A DNA stretch of 64,000 nt, taken from NCBI RefSeq assembly GCF_002017875.1, contig NZ_MUFV01000001.1, forward strand, positions 2,987,262 to 3,051,261, read 5' to 3'. Source of the DNA: Deinococcus sp. LM3 (lineage in GTDB: Bacteria; Deinococcota; Deinococci; Deinococcales; Deinococcaceae). The notes under the pieces were generated by a model. That model was not told the origin of the DNA. It saw nothing but the letters and a program-made list of their open reading frames with translations, and searched no databases. A program made the position numbers and the translations under genes. Shown piece by piece: positions 9,053 through 21,278 of this stretch (positions within the stretch are counted from its first letter, which is position 1; every line of letters begins with the position of its first letter).

Positions 9053-10081
9053 TCAGCTGTACTGGATGCGGGGGTCGAGGGCGGCGTAACTGAGGTCCAC
9101 GATCAGGTTGGCGAGGCTCACGATCAGGGCGGCGAAGATCACGCCCCCCTGGATGATCGGGTAGTCACGCTGGCTGATCGCGTCGTACACCCACGAGCCG
9201 ATGCCGGGCCACGAGAAGATCGTCTCGGTCAGCACGGCCCCGCCGAGCAGCGCGCCCGCCTGCAGGCCGATGACGGTCACGACCGGCAGCAGGGCGTTGC
9301 GCAGCGCGTGCTTGAAGGTCACGGCGCGGCCGGTCAGGCCCTTGGCGCGGGCCGTGCGGACGTAGTCCTGCCCCAGCACGTCCAGCATGGAGGAGCGCGT
9401 GATGCGCGCGATGATCGCCAGCGGAATGCTGCCCAGCGCGATGGCCGGCAGGATCAGGTGGCGCAGGGCGTCCCAGGCGGCGGCCGGCTGGCCGCGCAGC
9501 AGGCCGTCCAGGACGTAGAAGCCGGTCACGGGTTCGAGGTTCACCTCGCTGCCCAGCCGCGCCGAGGGGGGCAGCCAGCCGAGTTTCACGGCGAAGAAGT
9601 ACGACAGCAGCAGCCCCAGCCAGAACACGGGCATGCTGACGCCCACCAGCGAGATGGTGGTGGCGAGGTTGTCCCACATGGAGTTGCGGCGCAGCGCGGC
9701 CAGGATCCCGGCGGGCATGCCGATCAGCAGCGCGAACAGCAGCGCCGCGACGCTCAGTTCGGCCGTGGCGGGAAAGCGGGCTTTCAGGTCGTCCCAGACG
9801 GGGATGTTGCTCTTGATTCCGCTGCCCAGGTCGCCCTGGAGCAGCGCGCCCATGTACCGGGGGTACTGGGCGTCCATGGGGTTGGCGGGATTGAAGAACC
9901 ACGGTTTGTTCAGGCCCAGCTGCTCGCGCAGCGCGGCGGCCGCTTCCGGCGTGGCGCGCTCGCCGAGCATGGCGACGGCCGGATCGCCGGGAATGGAACG
10001 CACGAACACGAACACCACGAGGCTGATGCCCAGCATGACCAGTACGGTCCGCAGCAGGCGGCGAATCAGGTAACTGCCCAA
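9053..10081 (-). CDS. dppB: Peptide/nickel-type ABC transporter permease, DppB-like
   Basis: This 342-residue DppB-class permease starts MGSYLIRRLLRTVLVML, the typical N-terminal helix, and contains FVRSIPGDPA and the EAA loop DYVRTARAKGLTGRAVTFKH. I chose a TTG start at 10081 because AGGGAGGT lies 6 nt upstream and the family consistently begins with this helix; an ATG at 10252 would add 57 unrelated residues. It pairs with DppC and the substrate-binding protein encoded upstream. Confidence 0.92.
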   Translation of the reverse strand: MGSYLIRRLLRTVLVMLGISLVVFVFVRSIPGDPAVAMLGERATPEAAAALREQLGLNKPWFFNPANPMDAQYPRYMGALLQGDLGSGIKSNIPVWDDLKARFPATAELSVAALLFALLIGMPAGILAALRRNSMWDNLATTISLVGVSMPVFWLGLLLSYFFAVKLGWLPPSARLGSEVNLEPVTGFYVLDGLLRGQPAAAWDALRHLILPAIALGSIPLAIIARITRSSMLDVLGQDYVRTARAKGLTGRAVTFKHALRNALLPVVTVIGLQAGALLGGAVLTETIFSWPGIGSWVYDAISQRDYPIIQGGVIFAALIVSLANLIVDLSYAALDPRIQYS

Positions 10082-10258
10082 AGCAGACCTCCCTTGGGTA
10101 AATGAATGGAACGGAAATCGGAGTGCGAACAGACCCGGTCGGGTCGGTTTCGTCGGACGGTCAGACAGTGTGTCGGCGCACAGTGTACCTGTCAGGCTGC
10201 CGCGCAGGGAGTCGGGCGGTCCGGGCAGTTCAGACAGGGCGGCGACCGTCAATGGAAA

Positions 10259-10291
10259 GCGGCAGGCCTCCGGTATCTGGAGACCTGCCGC
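10259..10291 (-). terminator. Hairpin terminator between dppA and dppB
   Basis: GCGGCAGGCCTCC and GGAGACCTGCCGC form a 13-bp stem with one mismatch; on the minus strand it is followed by TTTCC. It lies downstream of dppA and could lower expression of the permeases relative to the binding protein. Confidence 0.7.
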
Positions 10292-10327
10292 CCCCCGACC
10301 GGGGTCATGACGGACTGCCGGGGCCTG

Positions 10328-10463
10328 ATACGGATTCCGTTTGTTTCGCCAACAACCCGGAACTTCACCGGGTTGCCAGCTCCACGTCCGGAACCCGCCC
10401 TGCTCCCACTCGCATCCGCTCGGATTGAACGGGCTTTAAAGCCCGTTCAATCGGAGTCCGTAT
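10328..10463. repeat. Dispersed palindromic element, copy 3 (short form)
   Basis: A complete copy with both conserved ends (ATACGGATTCCGTTTG and ATCGGAGTCCGTAT), lying 35 nt after the dppA stop. Confidence 0.9.
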
Positions 10464-10498
10464 GAAAGGCTGTGCGGACCTTTCAGGCCGGGTCCGGA

Positions 10499-12076
10499 TT
10501 ACTTCTTGCCGGTGACGGTGATGGTGTTGAAGGGTTCGCTGCCCAGCGGGCTGGGCACCCAGCCCTTGACGTAGCTGCGCGCGGCGGCCAGCGGGTTGCT
10601 GTGAACCATGGGCACGCGGTACGCGGCGTTGTAGGTGATCTCGTGCAGCTGCGAGTAGACCTTGGCCTTGGCTTCCTGGGTGGCGGCGGCGCGGCCCTGC
10701 TGCAGCAGCGTCTCGACGTTCGCGGGGTTCCAGTTGATGTCGTCGCTGGCGTTGGCGCCGTAGTACGCGCCGTAGAAGTTGTCGGGGTCGCCGTAGTCGC
10801 CGGTCCAGCCGATCATGTACATGTCGAAGCCGGGTTCCTTGTTGCGGTCCTCGAGGTACTTGGCCCAGTCCTGGGTTTTCAGGTTGACCTTGATGCCGAT
10901 GGCGCTCAGGTCAGCGGCGATGGCTTCCGCGATGGGTTTGGGGGTGGGGAAGTACGGGCGGCTGACGGGCATGTACCACAGGTCGATGGAGAAGCCGTTG
11001 GGGTAGCCGGCTTCGGCCAGCATCTTCTTGGCGGCGGCTGGGTCGAACTTGTAGTCGGCCGGGACCTTGGAGCTGTTCGCCCAGGCCATGACGGGCGGCA
11101 CGAAGCTGGCGTTGCTGACGCCCAGGCCGTTCCAGAAGGCGTCCACGATGGCCTTCTTGTTGATGGCCATGCTGATCGCCTGACGCACCTGCTGGTTTTT
11201 CAGGTACTGGTTGCGGTTGTTCATGCTGACGAAGCCCACGTTGAAGCTGGGGCGCTTGACGGCCACGAGGTTCTTGTCGGCCTGGACGCTCTTGAGGCTG
11301 TCGGGCGTCAGGTCGTTGGCGAAGTCGATGGTACCGGCCTTCAGTTCGTTCAGGCGCTGGCTGGCGTCCTTGATGTTGCGGATGATCAGCTGGTCGACCT
11401 TGGCCTTCTCACCCCAGTACAGCTTGTTGGGGAGCAGGGTCACGCGGTCGCCGGTGCGCCAGCTCTGGAAGATGAACGGGCCGGTGCCGACGGGCTTGCT
11501 GGCGGGCGTGCCGTACTTGGCGCCTTCCTTCTTGATGGCGGTCGGGCTGGCGATGCCGAAGTACCCGGCGGCCATCACGTTGGGCAGCACGGAGCTGGGT
11601 TTGTTCAGGTCCACGCGGACGGTGGTGTCGTTGACCTTGACGATGTTCTTGATGACGGCGGTGGCGTCGCCCTTGTAGCCGCCGAGCAGTTCGCCGACGA
11701 TCTCGAAGGTGCGGCCCTGGTCGCGGAAGCCGTAGGGGTGGCTCTTGTCCCACCAGCGGCTCAGGTTGAACACGATGGCGTCGGCGTTCATGGGGGTGCC
11801 GTCATGGAAACGCACGCCCTTGCGCAGCGTGAAGGTCCAGGCGGTGTTGTTCGCGTTCGCTTTCCAGGAGGTGGCGAGGCCGGGCGCGAGGTCGGTGCTG
11901 CCGGGCTTGAAGTCCACCAGGGTGTCGTAGATCTGACGCTGCACCAGGATGCTGATGCCGTCGGTGATGTTGCCGGATTCCAGGCTGACGGGCTCGCCGT
12001 TACCGCCGAACACGAGGCTGGCGGCCGAGGCGGCGCTGAGGGTGGAAAGCAGAGCGGTCAGAAGCAGTTTCTTCAT
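10499..12076 (-). CDS. dppA: Peptide ABC transporter substrate-binding protein, DppA-like
   Basis: This 525-residue extracytoplasmic binding protein belongs to the SBP_bac_5 family (DppA/OppA). The signal peptide MKKLLLTALLSTLSAASA is at the N-terminus. The family signature LRKGVRFHDGTPMNADAIVF is present, as is DMYMIGWTGDYGDPDNF near the C-terminal lobe. The ATG at 12076 is preceded by GGAGGTTCC. It captures short peptides or similar ligands for DppBC, and leads the operon. Confidence 0.93.
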   Translation of the reverse strand: MKKLLLTALLSTLSAASAASLVFGGNGEPVSLESGNITDGISILVQRQIYDTLVDFKPGSTDLAPGLATSWKANANNTAWTFTLRKGVRFHDGTPMNADAIVFNLSRWWDKSHPYGFRDQGRTFEIVGELLGGYKGDATAVIKNIVKVNDTTVRVDLNKPSSVLPNVMAAGYFGIASPTAIKKEGAKYGTPASKPVGTGPFIFQSWRTGDRVTLLPNKLYWGEKAKVDQLIIRNIKDASQRLNELKAGTIDFANDLTPDSLKSVQADKNLVAVKRPSFNVGFVSMNNRNQYLKNQQVRQAISMAINKKAIVDAFWNGLGVSNASFVPPVMAWANSSKVPADYKFDPAAAKKMLAEAGYPNGFSIDLWYMPVSRPYFPTPKPIAEAIAADLSAIGIKVNLKTQDWAKYLEDRNKEPGFDMYMIGWTGDYGDPDNFYGAYYGANASDDINWNPANVETLLQQGRAAATQEAKAKVYSQLHEITYNAAYRVPMVHSNPLAAARSYVKGWVPSPLGSEPFNTITVTGKK

Positions 12077-12152
12077 GGAACCTCCGGGTCCGGCATGCGG
12101 CGCGCTTCCGGAACGACCCGGCCGTACGTGCATGTGGACAGTAAAAAAGTAA

Positions 12153-12162
12153 AACGTTCGTT
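12153..12162. promoter_or_regulatory. AACGTTCGTT palindrome upstream of dppA
   Basis: This exact AACGNNCGTT core lies 77 bp upstream of the dppA start in an unusually A/T-rich stretch. It matches the core of the perfect palindrome at 30120-30133. A TetR-type regulator is inferred, not shown. Confidence 0.35.
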
Positions 12163-12308
12163 AAGGGTAGGGGGCGGCCGGGGGGGTGTCAAGCGATCCG
12201 TATGCACCCACCGGACACCCCGCCCCCCCGGCGGCCCGCGCGCCCAGCCCGCGCTGGTCGGAACCACCGCCGCCCCGACCCACCCCGCCGCTGCCGTACG
12301 CTGGGCGG

Positions 12309-13847
<1,539 letters not shown>

Positions 13848-13877
13848 CCATTGTGGTGAGAGCCCCTGCCGGTCCCT

Positions 13878-15413
13878 TCAGGCGAGCGGGTCGTCTGCGC
13901 GCAGGCCGTCCAGGGGCAGGCGGTCCAGGCGTCGCTGGGCGGCCCCGGCGGCGGCGCGGCCGGCCGGGTCGGGCCGGAACGACAGGCTCAGGCTGCCGTC
14001 GGCGTGGACCTTGAAGCTCAGCAGTCCGGCGTGGCCCGGCACGCGGGCCAGCGTGACGGGCGCGCGCAGCAGCAGGCCCAAGGCGCGGCTCAGGGCCGGC
14101 AGCGCGCCCTGGCGGTCCGGGGGGGCGCGCAGGGTGATCAGACCGGCCTGACGGGCGATCAGGCTGACGGGCCGCCGGGCGTCCGGGGGGGGTGAGGCGG
14201 CGAACTGCACCGGTAGCCGCGCCTCGAAGGTGGGTTCCGGCAGGTCGTGCGGGCCGGGGCGCAGGGGGCCGGTCAGCTGGAAGGTCAGGACGCGGTTGCC
14301 GCTGCGGCTCAGGTCGAAGGTCGTGTCGCTGATCCCGGCCAGGGTCACGCTGTCCAGCAGTCCGGCGGGCAGTGCGCGGCGCAGCGCGCCCGTGACGGCG
14401 GCCAGCAGGTGATCGCGGGACAGGGTGGCGGTGGCGGGCGGGCAGAGTTGCCCGGCGTGCAGCACCAGCACGCCGTTCTGGAAGTCGCTGAACTCCAGGG
14501 GGCTCTCCGGGGCGAGGCTCAGGGTGTCGCTGGTGGGGTAGCCGAGCGGGCCGCTCTCCCAGCCGGTCCTGGCCCAGGCGGCGCGCAGTTCGCCGCGCAC
14601 GAACAGCGGGCCGGTGCGGGGATGCAGGAACAGGCTGCCACCCTGAAAGTGCTGACGGCACTGAACGTGACTCCACTGGCCGGCGTGGTCGGGGGCTGGG
14701 AGCGGGTCGGGGGCTGGGAACGGGTCGGGAGTCGGGTCGCCAACCGGGAAGCCCAGGACGCTGTCGGGGCCGCCCAGGGCGTCGTAACGGCGGCGGATGT
14801 CACCCCGGACCTCGTGGACGCCGGTGCCGGGCGAGGTGTACAGGTCCGCGTGGTGGTAGCGGCGGCGGTGGCCGCCCCGCACGGCCTCGCAGGGGCCGGT
14901 GGGCGGGCCGGTGTGCCGCTCTCCCAGCGCCCGCGCGTGGGCGTCCAGGGTGGCGGCGGGCTGCGCGGCGTGCAGGGGGGTGTGCTGCGCGCACACGGTG
15001 ACGCGGGCGTACTCCTCGCCGCTGTCGTGGTGGCGCAGCGAGACGCGGAAGGTGCGGGTCTCGCCGGCCGCCACCTGTCCGCTGAAGGCCGCGCCGCCCC
15101 TCTCGCTCACGGGCTGGCCGGGCGTCAGGGTCAGCAGGCGGGCGTCGCCGCTGACCTGCACGGGCCCCTGGGGGGTCAGGGTGAAGGTCACGGTGAGCTG
15201 CACCTGCCGCCCCCCGCCGCCCACGCCGGTCAGGTGCAGCTGCGTGACGGGCCGGGCGGCGTCCAGGACGGTCCGTTCGCGCAGCCAGCCCAGGGCGTGG
15301 TCCCCGCCGAACTGTTCGTCGTCCGTGACGTGCAGCCGGGTGGTGTGGGTCAGTTGCGCCTGGGGCGGGCCGGGCTGGGGGCCGGGCCGGGCTGGGTGCG
15401 TGGGGCCGTGCAT
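13878..15413 (-). CDS. LGFP-repeat protein of unknown function (511 aa)
   Basis: The centre holds two LGFP-type repeats: one from about 204 with VLGFPVGDPT at 219-228, and a second from about 274 with GPLGYPTSDTL at 288-298 and a closing FQNGVLVLH. LGFP repeats in actinobacteria are linked to cell-wall attachment. Between the repeats is a low-complexity Pro/Asp stretch (PDPFPAPDPLPAPD). Residues 1-150 look like a beta-rich domain; the C-terminal 190 residues match nothing I know. There is no signal peptide. The ATG at 15413 follows GGAGGCGAC. Confidence 0.7.
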   Translation of the reverse strand: MHGPTHPARPGPQPGPPQAQLTHTTRLHVTDDEQFGGDHALGWLRERTVLDAARPVTQLHLTGVGGGGRQVQLTVTFTLTPQGPVQVSGDARLLTLTPGQPVSERGGAAFSGQVAAGETRTFRVSLRHHDSGEEYARVTVCAQHTPLHAAQPAATLDAHARALGERHTGPPTGPCEAVRGGHRRRYHHADLYTSPGTGVHEVRGDIRRRYDALGGPDSVLGFPVGDPTPDPFPAPDPLPAPDHAGQWSHVQCRQHFQGGSLFLHPRTGPLFVRGELRAAWARTGWESGPLGYPTSDTLSLAPESPLEFSDFQNGVLVLHAGQLCPPATATLSRDHLLAAVTGALRRALPAGLLDSVTLAGISDTTFDLSRSGNRVLTFQLTGPLRPGPHDLPEPTFEARLPVQFAASPPPDARRPVSLIARQAGLITLRAPPDRQGALPALSRALGLLLRAPVTLARVPGHAGLLSFKVHADGSLSLSFRPDPAGRAAAGAAQRRLDRLPLDGLRADDPLA

Positions 15414-15745
15414 GTCGCCTCCGGGTGGGTGGGGTGCGGGGTGCGGGTACGCCGGTGCGGGAGCGGGCCGGGCGATCCGGCGCACGCCCGGCAGGCGCGG
15501 CGGCGTGCCGGGCCTCCGCACGCGTTCATTAGACGGGGCGGGGCGTGATCGGGCCGTGATCGGTGTCCGGTGTGGGTGGCCGCAGGGGGCGGCGGGGCGG
15601 CGGGCCGGGCGAGACAGACGCCCCTCCCGGCTGATAGATTGAACTGAGTACAAGCCAAGTCGATCACCGATCCGTTACCCACCCTGCCTTCAGGCTCCGC
15701 GCGCCGGCGCGCCCCTGAACGCCCCCACCCGGAGGACCCCCTGTC
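15414..15745. promoter_or_regulatory. Divergent intergenic region (332 bp)
   Basis: The region separates the LGFP-protein gene from the acyl-CoA dehydrogenase gene. On the plus strand TAGATTGAACTGAGTAC near 15635-15651 is the only A/T-rich promoter-like patch. A GGAGG ribosome site precedes the dehydrogenase start. I see no coding sequence or repeat element in it. Confidence 0.4.
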
Positions 15746-16882
<1,137 letters not shown>

Positions 16883-16886
16883 CGCG

Positions 16887-17015
16887 CACTCCGATTGAAT
16901 GGCTTGCAGAGCCGTTCAATCCGAGCGAAGCGAGTGGGAGCAAAACGGGTTCCGGACGTGGAGCTGGCAATCTGGTGAAGTTCCGGATTGTCAGCGAAAC
17001 AGACGGAATCCGTAT
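16887..17015. repeat. Dispersed palindromic element, copy 4 (short form, inverted)
   Basis: The copy runs ACTCCGATTGAATGGC to GACGGAATCCGTAT, inverted relative to copies 2, 3, 8, 9 and 10. It starts immediately after the dehydrogenase stop codon and precedes a strong terminator. Confidence 0.9.
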
Positions 17016-17023
17016 AACGTCAT

Positions 17024-17067
17024 CACAGAAGAGCGGCCGGAGCTGTTGCCCCGGCCGCTCTTCTGTG
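17024..17067. terminator. Bidirectional terminator
   Basis: CACAGAAGAGCGGCCGG pairs perfectly with CCGGCCGCTCTTCTGTG (17 bp). It lies between the convergent acyl-CoA dehydrogenase and FAH-family genes and can serve both. Confidence 0.88.
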
Positions 17068-17083
17068 GTGACGGCAGTCCGGC

Positions 17084-17836
<753 letters not shown>

Positions 17837-17919
17837 GCGGGCAGGATAGTGCAGTGACCGCGCCGCTGCCCCCCCGGAATCCGCCGGGCCGATCCGGAAC
17901 CCCCGGACGCGCGCGGCGG

Positions 17920-18618
17920 TCAGTCGGCGCTGACGTCGGCCTCGTCCAGCGTGACGTGTTCCAGCGCGGCGGGGTCGATCAGCGTGACCTGCGCGCTGGT
18001 GTACGTGAGCATGCGCGCCGCGTCGAGTTTCCGCATCACGCGGGACACGGTCTCACGGCTCGAGGAGATGCGGGCCATGATGTCCTGCGTGGAGAGCGGC
18101 AGCACCTCGGGGTTGGGCACGCCGGCCGCCAGCCGCTGCTGGTACAGGCTCAGGAACACGTGACTGAGGGCCGCCTCGGTGTTCAGGCCGAAGGCGATCA
18201 GTTCGTCGTTCAGGAAGGTGACGCGCCGCACGAGCAGGGCGCTGAGGTTCCACAGGACCTGCGGGTGGCGGCGCAGGATCTGCCGGAAGTGCGTGCGGTA
18301 CAGCATCAGGGTGGTGACTTCCGTCTGAGCGCGGACGGTGGCGCTGCGTTCACCGCCGCCCAGCACGGCGGTCTCGCCGATCACGCCCGGCGCGTACACG
18401 TCGCCCATGACGCGCTCGCGGCTGCCCAGGCTGATACGGGAGACCCGCACGACGCCGCTGGTGATCAGGTGCAGGGCCTCGCCCTCGGCGTCCTGTTCCA
18501 GGATCACCTGACCGGCGTGATAGCGGCGCTCGGTGATGACGCGCAGGGCTTCCTGGAGGGCCTCGTCGGGGACGTCGTGGAAAAGCGGGGAGTTCTTGAG
18601 ATCGTCCAACCGGGCCAT
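17920..18618 (-). CDS. CRP/FNR-family transcriptional regulator
   Basis: The 232-residue protein has a cyclic-nucleotide-binding beta-roll (about 10-125), a dimerisation helix, and a C-terminal winged helix-turn-helix at about 175-203 (STQDIMARISSSRETVSRVM). The phosphate-binding residues match E. coli CRP: G81-E82 and R91-S92 in ERSATV, so cAMP binding is plausible. It could correspond to the Deinococcus CRP-like regulator DdrI, but I cannot confirm that from sequence alone. TAGGAT lies 9 nt before the ATG. Confidence 0.85.
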   Translation of the reverse strand: MARLDDLKNSPLFHDVPDEALQEALRVITERRYHAGQVILEQDAEGEALHLITSGVVRVSRISLGSRERVMGDVYAPGVIGETAVLGGGERSATVRAQTEVTTLMLYRTHFRQILRRHPQVLWNLSALLVRRVTFLNDELIAFGLNTEAALSHVFLSLYQQRLAAGVPNPEVLPLSTQDIMARISSSRETVSRVMRKLDAARMLTYTSAQVTLIDPAALEHVTLDEADVSAD

Positions 18619-18651
18619 AGTCCGCTCATCCTAGCTTGACAGGGCGGCGAT

Positions 18652-18693
18652 AACCAGTCTGCGCCAACCAGTCTGCGCCAACCAGTCTGCGCC
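18652..18693. repeat. Three perfect tandem copies of a 14-bp unit
   Basis: AACCAGTCTGCGCC is repeated three times without a mismatch, directly upstream of the LolD-like gene and 34 bp from the divergent CRP gene start. The even copies suggest recent slippage or a protein-binding array. Confidence 0.9.
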
Positions 18694-18726
18694 GGCCGAC
18701 ACTGGCGTCCGCGCTAGGATGCGCGC

Positions 18727-19407
18727 GTGACTGCCGCTCCCGCCGCCCTCGAAGCCCGCTCCCTGACGCAGCGCTACGGATCGCTGACCGCCCTGCGCGG
18801 CGTATCGCTGCGCGTGGAGGCGGGCGAGGTGGTCGCCGTGACCGGCCCGTCCGGCAGCGGCAAGAGCACCCTGCTGCACCTGCTGGGCGGCCTGGACGTG
18901 CCGCAGGAGGGCGAAGTCTGGTGGGCGGGTACGCGGGTGGACACCCTGGACACCCAGGTGCGCGCCACGCGCCGCGCCGGGCAGGTCGGGCTGGTGTTCC
19001 AGCATCATTACCTGCTGGACGACCTGACCGTGATCGAGAACGTCCTGATTCCGTCCCGGCTGGCCGGGCAGCGGGACGAGGCGCGCGCCCGCGACCTGCT
19101 GGCCCGCGTGGGCCTGGGCGGGCGCGAGGCGGCCCTGCCCGGCGTCCTGAGCGGCGGCGAGCGGCAGCGGGTGGCGGTGGCGCGCGCGCTGGCGGCGCGG
19201 CCCGCGACCGTGCTGGCCGACGAGCCGACCGGCAGCCTGGACCGCGCCAACGCGCAGGCGGTGGCGCAGCTGCTGGTGAACCTGGCGCGCGAGGAGCAGG
19301 CGGGGGTGCTGTTCGTCACGCACGACGACCGGCTGGCGGCCTTCGCCGACCGGACGCTGCACCTGCTGGACGGTCAGTTCACCGACTCGGTGCCGGCACT
19401 CCTCTGA
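18727..19407 (+). CDS. LolD-like ABC transporter ATP-binding protein
   Basis: The 226-residue ATPase has Walker A GPSGSGKST at 40-48, the signature LSGGERQR at 141-148, Walker B VLADEP at 162-167 and the H-loop VTHDDR. The subfamily is LolD/MacB-like, usually paired with an FtsX-type permease for lipoprotein release or macrolide export. No permease is adjacent, so its partner is encoded elsewhere. The GTG start has TAGGAT ending 6 nt upstream (leaderless). Its stop codon is the first three bases of a 14-bp tandem repeat. Confidence 0.88.
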   Translation: MTAAPAALEARSLTQRYGSLTALRGVSLRVEAGEVVAVTGPSGSGKSTLLHLLGGLDVPQEGEVWWAGTRVDTLDTQVRATRRAGQVGLVFQHHYLLDDLTVIENVLIPSRLAGQRDEARARDLLARVGLGGREAALPGVLSGGERQRVAVARALAARPATVLADEPTGSLDRANAQAVAQLLVNLAREEQAGVLFVTHDDRLAAFADRTLHLLDGQFTDSVPALL

Positions 19408-19456
19408 CCGCGCAGATGTGACGGCGCAGGTGTGACGGCGCAGGTGTGACCGCGCG
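19405..19456. repeat. 14-bp tandem repeat starting at the stop codon of the LolD-like gene
   Basis: About 3.5 units: TGACCGCGCAGATG, then TGACGGCGCAGGTG twice, then a partial TGACCGCGCGG. The first TGA is the stop codon of the ATPase gene, so extra units do not alter the protein. Confidence 0.85.
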
Positions 19457-19485
19457 GCTACGAAGGCCGGGCGGTCATGGGGCGT

Positions 19486-20583
19486 TCAGGTGGTGCGGGC
19501 ACCGCGGGCGTACTGGGCCGCGACGGGCGGCGTGACGCCCAGGCGCTGCGCGGCGGCCTGAATCCAGTGCGGGTCGCCCAGCAGCGGGCGGCCCAGGGCG
19601 ATCAGGTCGGCGTCGCCGTTCTGGAGGTAGGCCTCGGCGCGTTCGGGCGTGTCGATCATGCCGACCGTCATGACGTTCAGGTCCGGCACGGCGGCCCGGA
19701 CCTGCCGCGCGAACGGCACCTGGTAGCCGGGCTGCACGGGGATCTGCTGCTCGGCGCTCAGGCCGCCGCTGCTGAGGTCCACGGCCGTGACGCCCTCGCG
19801 GGCCAGCAGGCCGCACAGGACGACGGTCTGCGATTCGTCCCAGCCGCCCTCGACCCAGTCGGTGGCGCTGAGGCGCACGAACAGCGGCTTGTGCATGGGC
19901 CAGGCGTCCCGGACGGCGCGCGTGACTTCCAGCAGCAGCCGCACGCGGTTCTCGAAGGTGCCCCCGTAGGCGTCGGTACGAGTGTTCGACAGCGGCGACA
20001 GGAACTGGTGCAGCAGGTAGCCGTGCGCGGCGTGAATCTCGACGGTGTCGAAGCCGGCCATCTCGGCGCGGCGGGCCGCCTGCGCGAAGTCGGCGGTGAC
20101 GCGGGCGATGTCGTCGGCGGTCATGGCGCGCGGGGTGGGCAGCGCGTCGCTGTACGGCTGGTCGCTGGGGCCGATGACGGGCCAGCCGCCGCGTTCCTCG
20201 GGAACGGCGCCGCGTCCGCGCCAGGGAGCGTAGGTGCTGGCCTTGCGTCCGGCGTGCGCGAGCTGCGTGCCGATCAGGCCGCCGTGCGCATGGACGAAGT
20301 CCGTGACGCGGCCCAGCGGGACGATGTGCTCGTCGTCCCACAGGCCCAGGTCCTCGGGGCTGATGCGGCCCTCGGGGGACACCGAGACGGCCTCGGTGAA
20401 GATCAGGCCCACGCCGGCCAGCGCGTACTGCCCCAGGTGCACGAGGTGGAAGTCGTTCGCCACGCCACCACGCGCGGAGTACATGCACATGGGCGAGACG
20501 ACCACGCGGTTGGGGAGGGTCAGCTGCGCGAGTTTCAGCGGCTGGAACAGCATGGGAGCGGCGTCGTTGGAACCGGGTGTCAT
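19486..20583 (-). CDS. Old-yellow-enzyme family NADH:flavin oxidoreductase, YqjM-like
   Basis: This FMN-dependent ene-reductase (365 aa) reduces activated C=C bonds with NAD(P)H. Family motifs are SPMCMYSARGG near the N-terminus, QLAHAGRKAS, and EIHAAHGYLLHQFLSPLSN followed by RTDAYGG. The Cys in SPMCMYS is the YqjM-type redox tuner. I chose the ATG at 20583 because TAGATT ends 7 nt upstream, giving a leaderless start; an ATG 10 codons later is the alternative. Confidence 0.9.
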   Translation of the reverse strand: MTPGSNDAAPMLFQPLKLAQLTLPNRVVVSPMCMYSARGGVANDFHLVHLGQYALAGVGLIFTEAVSVSPEGRISPEDLGLWDDEHIVPLGRVTDFVHAHGGLIGTQLAHAGRKASTYAPWRGRGAVPEERGGWPVIGPSDQPYSDALPTPRAMTADDIARVTADFAQAARRAEMAGFDTVEIHAAHGYLLHQFLSPLSNTRTDAYGGTFENRVRLLLEVTRAVRDAWPMHKPLFVRLSATDWVEGGWDESQTVVLCGLLAREGVTAVDLSSGGLSAEQQIPVQPGYQVPFARQVRAAVPDLNVMTVGMIDTPERAEAYLQNGDADLIALGRPLLGDPHWIQAAAQRLGVTPPVAAQYARGARTT

Positions 20584-20657
20584 ACGCGCGAATCTAGAGC
20601 CGCCGGGCCGGGTGGAGTAAGGGACAGCCGACATTCACACCGCACATGAACGCCAGC

Positions 20658-21278
20658 TTAAGAGCCGGGTCGGTGGCCGGTCTGGCGGCCGGGCCGCGCG
20701 GCGCGGTGACGGGCGGCCTGCTCGCCCACCTGCGCCCAGAACGCCCGTTCCAGTCCGGTCAGTTGGGCGGAATCCGGGGCAGAGCGGGCCGGGCGGCGGT
20801 ACGGGGTCGCCTCCAGCCGCACGAGCAGCGTGTGGTGCGGCGCGTCCTGCCGCGACCGGTGCGCGGCGTGCAGCGCCACGTCCTCGGGGGCGGTCTGCGC
20901 GGCCTGTACCAGCGCGGCGTACGCGCCGGACAGCTCCTGCAACGCGCGCACGTCGGCGGCGTACACCCACGGACCGTACTCGCCCAGCAACGCCAGGAAC
21001 CCGGTCCATTCGCTGTTCAGCACGGCGCGCACAACCTCACGGGGGGGCGTGTCCGGCGGCAGCCAGGGGCGCACGCCCAGCAGGTCCGGGGCCAGCCAGC
21101 GTTCCCCGGCGTACTCGGCCCCGGCGCGGTCGGCAGCGGCGGGCGAGTCGATGTCGCGCAGTTCGGTCAGGTGCGCCAGCCGGGCGCGGGCCGCGTCGGT
21201 CAGGGGCTGGGCGCGCGGGCGGCTCAGGCCCAGTGCTTGCCAGGTGGGGGCCTCCTCACGTTCAGGGTCGGCAGGCAT
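20658..21278 (-). CDS. Hypothetical protein (206 aa), last gene of the ABC-2 operon
   Basis: I do not recognise a family. The protein is soluble, Ala- and Arg-rich and probably helical, with no signal peptide. Its ATG overlaps the stop of the upstream permease gene (TGATG), so it is translationally coupled to the exporter operon and may be linked to its function or may be carried along. The last 20 residues are strongly basic (HRAARPGRQTGHRPGS). Confidence 0.65.
   Translation of the reverse strand: MPADPEREEAPTWQALGLSRPRAQPLTDAARARLAHLTELRDIDSPAAADRAGAEYAGERWLAPDLLGVRPWLPPDTPPREVVRAVLNSEWTGFLALLGEYGPWVYAADVRALQELSGAYAALVQAAQTAPEDVALHAAHRSRQDAPHHTLLVRLEATPYRRPARSAPDSAQLTGLERAFWAQVGEQAARHRAARPGRQTGHRPGS

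Noticed and set aside
10082..10252. ATG start 57 codons upstream for DppB
   Set aside because: The added residues are unrelated to the family and precede no ribosome site, while TTG at 10081 has AGGGAGGT at the right distance.
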